A stretch of DNA of 64,000 bases from Belliella alkalica (GTDB lineage: Bacteria > Bacteroidota > Bacteroidia > Cytophagales > Cyclobacteriaceae). The notes beneath the pieces are model-generated. The model was given only the letters and a program-made list of their open reading frames with translations, did not search any database and had not been told where the DNA came from. Shown here one piece after another: positions 58,715-64,000 of the stretch. The stretch is taken from contig NZ_JAKZGO010000002.1 in assembly GCF_022549785.1 (NCBI RefSeq), forward strand, positions 62,001-126,000, written 5' to 3'. Positions within the stretch are counted from its first letter, which is position 1. Every line of letters starts with the position of its first letter. The position numbers and the translations under genes were made by a program.

Positions 58715-59306
58715 GAAGAGAGACGCAAGATATGAGATAGGAGATATGAGACGTGAGATATGAGAGTCAAGAATCAAGAAGCAATTGCCCTGAAACGCCT
58801 GTCCCGAGGATATCGGGAGGCAATTGACATTAGCATAGGGTTATAACCCTATGCTTGGATAAAAAGACATGTTCATTTCTGCCCTGAAAAGCCTGTCCCG
58901 CATCCTTATCGGGAGGCAATTGAATGGTCGTCGGAAGTTAAGAAAAACAATAAAAAAAGTGTCAAGTAATTTCAGGACGCGACAATGACTACTATTGTCA
59001 CCTTGATCGCAGGATAGGTCTCAATCTAATCTTAGAAGGCGAAGTATAAAAATGACTCAGCCATATGAACCCAGTTCGAGATTTCTCCCTTGCCTCCCTA
59101 AAGTGAGGTAAAGTCAAAATGACTACTAAGTCACCTCGATAGCAAAAGGTTAAGGTAACCGTAATTAAACTATAGATTCACTTTGCATCTTTGCGCGAAA
59201 TTCCAATCGACAATCATATAATCAAACCCATTCAAAAAAAGCACCTTTGCTCCTTTGCTAAATCCTTTGCGAGAAAATTCACTCCAAAAACTTAATCTAA
59301 AAAAAC
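58715..59306. other. Intergenic region with several repeat families
   Basis: 592 bp without a gene. It has GAGATATGAGACGTGAGA words (58,722-58,765), two direct copies of GCCCTGAAA.GCCTGTCCCG..ATCGGGAGGCAATTGA (58787-58826 and 58880-58923), a perfect palindrome with arms AGCATAGGGTTA (58832-58855), a relative of the GGTCTCG repeat near 59,000, and AGTTCGAGATTTCTCC with CCTCCCTAAAGTGAGGTAA (59073-59110), a partial copy of the inverted-repeat arm at 60,582. Confidence 0.7.
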
Positions 59307-60440
59307 TTGAAAATACTACACTTGATAAAATCCCTTGGACGGGGAGGAGCGGAGAAATTGATTCTGGAAACAGCAGCTGTGCACCAGGAAAGTTTTGAGT
59401 TTTCATGTATCCATTTTTACCACCGTGAAGGAAATATTGTAGAGGAAATGGAGCAGGTTGGAATAAATGTGAGTTTTTTACCATCATCCAACCTAGGCTT
59501 GTTCAAACAAATATCCCCTGTCAGGAAATATGTAATTGACAATAAGATAGACCTTATCCATGCCCATTTGCCTTGGGCAGGGATTTTGGGAAGGTTTGTG
59601 GTTAGAGGATTAGATATTCCATTGGTATATACAGAACACAATACTTGGGATAGGTATAAGAAAATCACCTATTGGGCGAATCGCTTAACCTTCAAGAAAC
59701 AAGATGTTGCCATTGCAGTTTCGAATGAAGTGGCACTTTCCTTTCGTTTGAATAGTTTTTTTAGTCCTTTCAAAATCGAAGAGAAACCCAAATTAAAATT
59801 GATACAAAATGGTGTCAATACAGATAAGTTTTTAAGGAATACTGAGGAAGGAAGTAGAATCCGCAAGTCTCTTTCCATTCCTGAAGGGGCATTTGTGATT
59901 GGAAATGTAGCTGTTTTTCGGGTCCAAAAGAGGCTTTGGATTTGGGTAGAACAAGCTTTAGAAATATTAAAAAGTGCTCCAGAAGTTCATTTTGTTCTGG
60001 TAGGAGCAGGGCCATGGAAAGAGAAGATCGAAAAACAGATTGAAGACTCAGGCAAAAGGAGTAATTTTCATTTGGTAGGTTTGCAGAAAGATGTTTTGCC
60101 TTTTCTATCGATGATGGATACATTTATGATTTCATCGGAATATGAAGGTTTGCCAGTAGCCATGCTTGAGGCTATGAGCTGCGAAGTTCCTGTTGTTTCC
60201 ACTGCCGCAGGAGGAATCGCTGAAGTGATTTCCCATGGCGGAGATGGCTTTGTTTGCGAAGTGGATGAATACCAGGAATTGGCGGGATTTGCACTCAAAT
60301 TGATCAATGATCCCACAACCCATCAAGAAATGTCAAAATCAGCAAGGAGAAAAGTGGTGGATTTATTTTCTTTGCAAAAGATGGTGTTGAATCTAGAGGA
60401 AGTTTATTCTGAGTTTGCGCAGACTGAGACAAAAGGATGA
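59307..60440 (+). CDS. Glycosyltransferase family 4 (4)
   Basis: 377 residues from a TTG at 59307. ILHLIKSLGRGGAEKLILET starts the acceptor domain. IGNVAVFRVQKRLWIWVEQALEIL, FVLVGAGPWKEKIE and SSEYEGLPVAMLEAMSCEVPVVSTAAGGIAEVI form the donor site with the conserved Glu residues. Complete GT-B enzyme standing alone between repeat regions; donor unknown. Confidence 0.9.
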   Translation: MKILHLIKSLGRGGAEKLILETAAVHQESFEFSCIHFYHREGNIVEEMEQVGINVSFLPSSNLGLFKQISPVRKYVIDNKIDLIHAHLPWAGILGRFVVRGLDIPLVYTEHNTWDRYKKITYWANRLTFKKQDVAIAVSNEVALSFRLNSFFSPFKIEEKPKLKLIQNGVNTDKFLRNTEEGSRIRKSLSIPEGAFVIGNVAVFRVQKRLWIWVEQALEILKSAPEVHFVLVGAGPWKEKIEKQIEDSGKRSNFHLVGLQKDVLPFLSMMDTFMISSEYEGLPVAMLEAMSCEVPVVSTAAGGIAEVISHGGDGFVCEVDEYQELAGFALKLINDPTTHQEMSKSARRKVVDLFSLQKMVLNLEEVYSEFAQTETKG

Positions 60441-60771
60441 AGGCTGAAAGAGGAAAGACATGTGACACTACGTCACCTCTCTCCCGAAAGCATTTGGGAG
60501 AAGCTTGTCCCGCAGACCTTGCGGGGAGGTCTCGTCCCTTTTTGAAACTGGAAAGTTAAATTGAAGTTGGGGTGTAAAATTCAGTTCGAGATTTCTCCCT
60601 TGCCTCCCAAATGTGAGGTAACCTCCCAAATGAGAGGTAACCTCCCAAATGTGAGGTAAAGTTGAAACGACCAATCCACTTGCTAACCCAACTTTTCAAC
60701 TTTCAAACCTTCCAACCTTTAAACCCAATTTTCCAATCCCCCAATCTTCCAATTCAAAAATCCTCTCCTCC
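60441..60771. other. Repeat region with right arm of the inverted repeat
   Basis: 331 bp without a gene. A GGTCTCG-type repeat with hairpin words CCCGAAAGCATTTGGG and CCCGCAGACCTTGCGGGG lies at 60,455-60,545, then the right inverted-repeat arm, then pyrimidine-rich sequence up to the ATG at 60772. Confidence 0.65.
60582..60737 (-). repeat. Right arm of 25-kb-spaced inverted repeat, with 19-bp triplication
   Basis: 60670-60737 matches the complement of 35113-35180 with one mismatch in 68; 60582-60597 matches the complement of 35195-35210 exactly. Between these parts lie three tandem copies of CCTCCCAAATGTGAGGTAA (60603, 60622, 60641; the middle one with a single change), absent from the left arm. 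A fourth relative is at 59092. Confidence 0.93.
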
Positions 60772-61740
60772 ATGAACCACCCAATCTTCACCATTTCTCT
60801 TGACTTTGAACTCCTTTGGGGTGTGTTTGATAAAGTTGGGAATGTCATAGACAGAGAATACTTCTTGAAGACTCGTCGATTGATTCCGGAGATGCTAGCG
60901 CTTTTCCAGAAGTATCAGATTGAAGCAACATGGGCAACTGTTGGGATGCTTTTTGCTGAAAATGAAGAAGAGTGGAATAGTTACCAACCTTCTTTGAAGC
61001 CATCATACACTGATTACAATCTCTCAGCATATCATTGGGTTAGAGCAAATAAGCTTGATTCTATGTGTCACTTTGCACCGGAAATTATCAGAGATATCAT
61101 GAATTGCCCTGGTCAGGAGATTGGTTCCCATACCTTTGCCCATTATTACACCTTATCCAAAGGGCAGACACCATTACAGTTTAGGGCAGATTTGCAAGCA
61201 GCTCAAAAGATTGCAAAAGATAAGTTTGATTTGAGTCTGAAATCATTGGTTTTTCCAAGAAACCATGTCAATCCCTTGTATATGGATATTTGTTTGGAAG
61301 AAGGTTTTGAGCAAGTTCGAGTCAATCCACCAAAATGGTATTGGCAAGAAACGCAGCATGAAGGATCGTTGAAAAAAGCTGTGAGAACACTTGATTGCTA
61401 TTTTGGTTTTGGAGAAAGGTCATCATACGATGGACAAAAGGTGGTTTTTTGGCAAGAAAAGCTCAAATTGATCCCGGCATCTAGGATCTTGAAGCCAATA
61501 AATCAAAAATCTCCATTAACCAACACAAGGAGGATTCAAAGGATCAAAGAGGAAATGAGTTTGGCAGCCAAATATCAAGAGGTTTATCACCTTTGGTGGC
61601 ACCCCCACAATTTCGCTGTCGATCCAATCCAAGCTTTGAGGGAATTGGAATCAATTCTTGCACATTATCAATTTTTGAATGGAAAATATGGCATGAAATC
61701 TATGTCTATGCAGAGTTTTGGTGATTTTTTGAATAAATAG
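60772..61740 (+). CDS. Polysaccharide deacetylase-like protein
   Basis: 322 residues, no signal peptide. NodB-type features: ISLDFELLWGVFD (Asp-x-Glu near the start), ATWATVGMLFAE, GQEIGSHTFAHYYTLSKGQTPLQFRADLQAAQKI (metal-binding His pair, about 115-148) and KSLVFPRNHVN. YHLWWHPHNFAVDP lies near the end. The cytoplasmic prediction is usual for the branch found in Bacteroidota polysaccharide loci. It probably de-N-acetylates an amino sugar of the polymer; it may alternatively be involved in lipid-linked intermediates. Confidence 0.86.
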   Translation: MNHPIFTISLDFELLWGVFDKVGNVIDREYFLKTRRLIPEMLALFQKYQIEATWATVGMLFAENEEEWNSYQPSLKPSYTDYNLSAYHWVRANKLDSMCHFAPEIIRDIMNCPGQEIGSHTFAHYYTLSKGQTPLQFRADLQAAQKIAKDKFDLSLKSLVFPRNHVNPLYMDICLEEGFEQVRVNPPKWYWQETQHEGSLKKAVRTLDCYFGFGERSSYDGQKVVFWQEKLKLIPASRILKPINQKSPLTNTRRIQRIKEEMSLAAKYQEVYHLWWHPHNFAVDPIQALRELESILAHYQFLNGKYGMKSMSMQSFGDFLNK

Positions 61741-61974
61741 AAATTGCAATATGTTTACAAGAAATGTAGTGTCTATTATAAAAAATCCCCTAGTGCCCCT
61801 CGTGCAACCTTAGTGCTTTTCACCTCAGCGATACTACGCGAGAGCCAGACTTATATCATCCCGACAGATTGCTTTACAAACTCCGTCAAGTCCTTGTCAG
61901 CAATAAATGATTAGTCTAAAAGTAGAATTCTAATATTTGGAAATTATATGAGTTGATAATGATAAATAATCATT
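61741..61974. other. Convergent intergenic region, nothing supported
   Basis: 234 bp between the deacetylase-like gene and the convergent DUF1573 gene. No clear stem-loop terminator or repeat family member was seen, apart from TTAGTCTAAAAG-like words. Confidence 0.35.
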
Positions 61975-62346
61975 TCAATCTTTAACCTTTATTGAAACCT
62001 TTATATATTTTTCTTTTGAATCCGTTTCTAGGACAACATATACATGACCTAGGTTTTTCAATTGACTCCACGGAACTGTTACTAAAAGAAATTCTTTTGA
62101 ATTAGGTTTAACATGATAAGATGAAATTTCATAAGCTGTACAGGAACAATGTGGATTTATTGACGAGATTTTTATTTCAGAACTACTTTTATTTTCAAAC
62201 TCAAATCTCACGTTTATATTATTTTGTATATTTTTATTTTCTTCAGATACATAATGTACCTTAGTTTTGAAAGTTAATCCATCCATAAAATTAAAACACA
62301 GAACGGATATACTTACAACAATAAATATTTTACCAAGCAATGTCAT
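61975..62346 (-). CDS. DUF1573-type protein
   Basis: 123 residues with a hydrophobic N-terminal segment (about 3-21) that may be a signal anchor. The single domain shows VRFEFENKSSSEIKISSINPHCSCTAYEI..VKPNSKEFLLVTVPW, the DUF1573 pattern with a paired-cysteine centre (CSC). These immunoglobulin-like domains are common and uncharacterised in Bacteroidota envelopes. It overlaps the preceding gene by 17 bp. Confidence 0.75.
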   Translation of the reverse strand: MTLLGKIFIVVSISVLCFNFMDGLTFKTKVHYVSEENKNIQNNINVRFEFENKSSSEIKISSINPHCSCTAYEISSYHVKPNSKEFLLVTVPWSQLKNLGHVYVVLETDSKEKYIKVSIKVKD

Positions 62347-63547
62347 AAGATTTTAGGGTTTTGATGATTTCTTGAATATAGGCAGAATTCTTTGCCAAGT
62401 AATCTTTGGATGCAGCGTCGTCACCTTTGAATTTTTCATGGTAAGTATAACTATCACTAACAAGTTTTAGTGACTTATTTGTCTGGAAGGCATATCTTGC
62501 CCCAGAACTGGCTTGAAGGCTAGAGAATATTGCAGCATTATATATATAATCTGGATTTTGAGTATAGACACCAAATGAGCTGAAGAGTCCATCTTTTTGT
62601 GGGGGATTCAAATACCGCTCAGGGAGGGATACTGTTTTGGGGAAATCATAAACTACACAGCTGATGTCCGTAATCTCAGCTTGATCGTCGATTTTGAATT
62701 CTAAATTTGAAAAGAATGCAAAATCCTGATCTTGGATAAAGCTGATTTCACCTGATAAATCATAGTCAATGCCATTTGGGGATTTAAATGGTTGCTTGAG
62801 TATTCCTATTTTCTTGATGCTACCATCTGCATTGACATGCACTTCTGCATCAAGCCCGACTATAATGAAAATCTCTGCATCTTTTTGGACAAGTTTAGCT
62901 AACTCCCACTTTGAATTCTTTGATCTAAGGATATTGAGGAGTAAGTCCTGAGTGAATGTCGATACTAGCGCCATTTTAGATTTGATTGGAAGCTCTAGTT
63001 CAGGAGCTACTCTCAATATACTATGCTGTGCCAAAAAACCCATGTAACCCAGATGAAACCTGTCATTTTTTTTACTCCTATCCTTCAAGCCACCTAAAGT
63101 CATCATGCCAAAACTTTCCCATTGATAACTTGGGTTAGATTCACTCATAAAGCTCTTAACTATATGGACATTATCTGACATTGATTGTATTTGCTTTTTT
63201 GCCCGATTGATAAGTTCACTGTCTTTGTAACCTTTTATTTCTGACTCGGCCATGTCTATCACCTCAGGCGTAAGCTGGATGATGTTTTCATCAGCTTTCA
63301 GGTCAGAAAGGCAGAAGTTCCTGTCTTCAAAACCAAGGTATCGTATAGTATAGTCACAATGATCATCTTGGCGATCAATAGTCACTTTTCCATACTTGTC
63401 ACCTATGAGTACACTATTATTATTACCTATTGATAAGGTAAAAAAAGGCAATGGCTGATGATTTTCATCAACAACAGTCAATACTTGAGATAAAACGTCG
63501 AATGAAAAAAGAACTAACAAAACTGTAGATAATACTCTCATAGTCAT
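62330..63547 (-). CDS. Exported protein with carboxypeptidase-regulatory-like N-terminus
   Basis: 405 residues with an N-terminal signal sequence (VLSTVLLVLFSFDVLSQ). Residues about 20-95 (LTVVDENHQPLPFFTLSIGNNNSVLIGDKYGKVTID.. YTIRYLGFED) look like the CarboxypepD_reg domain that precedes many Bacteroidota outer-membrane proteins. The remaining 300 residues have no family I recognise and no TonB-receptor barrel. It overlaps both neighbours (ATGA with the upstream gene, 17 bp with DUF1573), so the three form one operon. Confidence 0.7.
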   Translation of the reverse strand: MTMRVLSTVLLVLFSFDVLSQVLTVVDENHQPLPFFTLSIGNNNSVLIGDKYGKVTIDRQDDHCDYTIRYLGFEDRNFCLSDLKADENIIQLTPEVIDMAESEIKGYKDSELINRAKKQIQSMSDNVHIVKSFMSESNPSYQWESFGMMTLGGLKDRSKKNDRFHLGYMGFLAQHSILRVAPELELPIKSKMALVSTFTQDLLLNILRSKNSKWELAKLVQKDAEIFIIVGLDAEVHVNADGSIKKIGILKQPFKSPNGIDYDLSGEISFIQDQDFAFFSNLEFKIDDQAEITDISCVVYDFPKTVSLPERYLNPPQKDGLFSSFGVYTQNPDYIYNAAIFSSLQASSGARYAFQTNKSLKLVSDSYTYHEKFKGDDAASKDYLAKNSAYIQEIIKTLKSYDIAW

Positions 63548-64000
63548 AGCTTAAATTTAAATATCCCCAATATATCATTCTCTTCATCTATAAGGCCATC
63601 TGCATAGTAATAATCTCCGATTTTTCCCAGTACTTGAAATCTCTCAGGTACTTCTACATCCCCTATAAGTACATGGTTTTGGTATATTTGAAGTCTAGCA
63701 GTACCCTGATCGATTCCCTGTGGATAATAAGTCCTGAAGGTGATATTCTCTTGAATATCTTGGTGAAGAAAATGATAAAAACCAGCCCTTCTTAAATCAG
63801 ATTTATAGTTATCTAACGCATCATCAATGGCTTTAGTTTTTGGATAACTAACATTCACATTTTTGCCCTCCACCCCATATTTATACAAAAGCTTACCATC
63901 GTGATCATAGGCGTGCACCAAAGGATCAATGGCAAAAGATAGGAGAACAACATCTTTACTTTTGCTGAAAAATGAAAAATCAAAATTGGGAACAAATAAC
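63544..64000 (-). CDS. Partial protein, 5' end outside window
   Basis: The frame is open from the stop at 63544 to the window edge, with 151 complete codons visible; an apparent TTG start at 63921 is probably internal because LFVPNFDFSFF..IDPLVHAYDHDGKLLYKYG continues upstream. The motif HAYDHDGKLLYKYGVEGKNV is of the kind seen in blade edges of Bacteroidota six-bladed beta-propeller/DUF4221-like lipoproteins, but the family cannot be settled. First gene of the three-gene run towards DUF1573. Confidence 0.55.
   Translation of the reverse strand, partial: LFVPNFDFSFFSKSKDVVLLSFAIDPLVHAYDHDGKLLYKYGVEGKNVNVSYPKTKAIDDALDNYKSDLRRAGFYHFLHQDIQENITFRTYYPQGIDQGTARLQIYQNHVLIGDVEVPERFQVLGKIGDYYYADGLIDEENDILGIFKFKL

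Overview
The window comes from a member of the Bacteroidota, most likely Cytophagales near Algoriphagus or Belliella. This is inferred from gene content (DUF5683 between parB and dapB, a tricorn-type S41 protease, a Bacteroidota-type YidC), from promoters of the TTG-N20-TAnnTTTG type, and from AT-rich intergenic DNA full of short hairpin repeats. No tRNA, rRNA, CRISPR array or recognisable insertion sequence was seen.

Left part (1-16 kb), mostly housekeeping: a partial coiled-coil membrane protein, two SAM methyltransferases, apaG, ung, then a compact minus-strand operon (UPF0173 hydrolase, parA, parB, DUF5683, dapB, lepB), yidC and pyrG. On the plus strand follow an SH3-domain protein and a small unknown gene coupled to a CCA-adding enzyme and a TPR protein.

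Middle part (16-35 kb): a complete-looking thiamine operon on the minus strand (thiS, thiC, a ThiE/TenI paralogue, thiE, thiG, thiH, thiF-rhodanese) behind a TPP riboswitch with its own promoter and terminator. Upstream lie an orphan DUF2384 antitoxin and an MNT/HEPN toxin-antitoxin pair whose HEPN gene has an in-frame TAA. Then valS, an arginase-family enzyme (hutG-like), an SDR dehydrogenase, an array of eight ~114-bp double-hairpin repeats and a tricorn-like protease.

Right part (35-62 kb): a large exopolysaccharide or O-antigen locus. It holds an ABC exporter split into a minus-strand permease (35.3 kb) and a plus-strand ATPase (43.3 kb), a winged-helix regulator with a degenerate nucleotidyltransferase domain, an FkbM methyltransferase, an MBOAT acyltransferase with an SGNH-like partner, a pyruvyltransferase, nine glycosyltransferases, a formyltransferase/GINT1-like fusion, a GDPD, a polymerase-like membrane protein and a polysaccharide deacetylase. 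A nearly identical inverted repeat (68 bp, one mismatch) sits at both ends of this locus (35.1 and 60.7 kb). A second MNT/HEPN pair inside it also has its HEPN gene broken by an in-frame TAA. The locus is littered with repeat families, gene remnants and an AT-rich insert (about 44-49 kb), which suggests repeated exchange.

The right edge holds three overlapping minus-strand genes of uncertain function (DUF1573, a carboxypeptidase-regulatory-like protein, and a partial protein running off the window).

The most unusual observations are the two independently interrupted HEPN toxin genes beside intact MNT antitoxins, the structure-conserving repeat array, the inverted repeats bounding the polysaccharide locus, the regulator with a nucleotidyltransferase-like tail, and the formyltransferase/GINT1 fusion.
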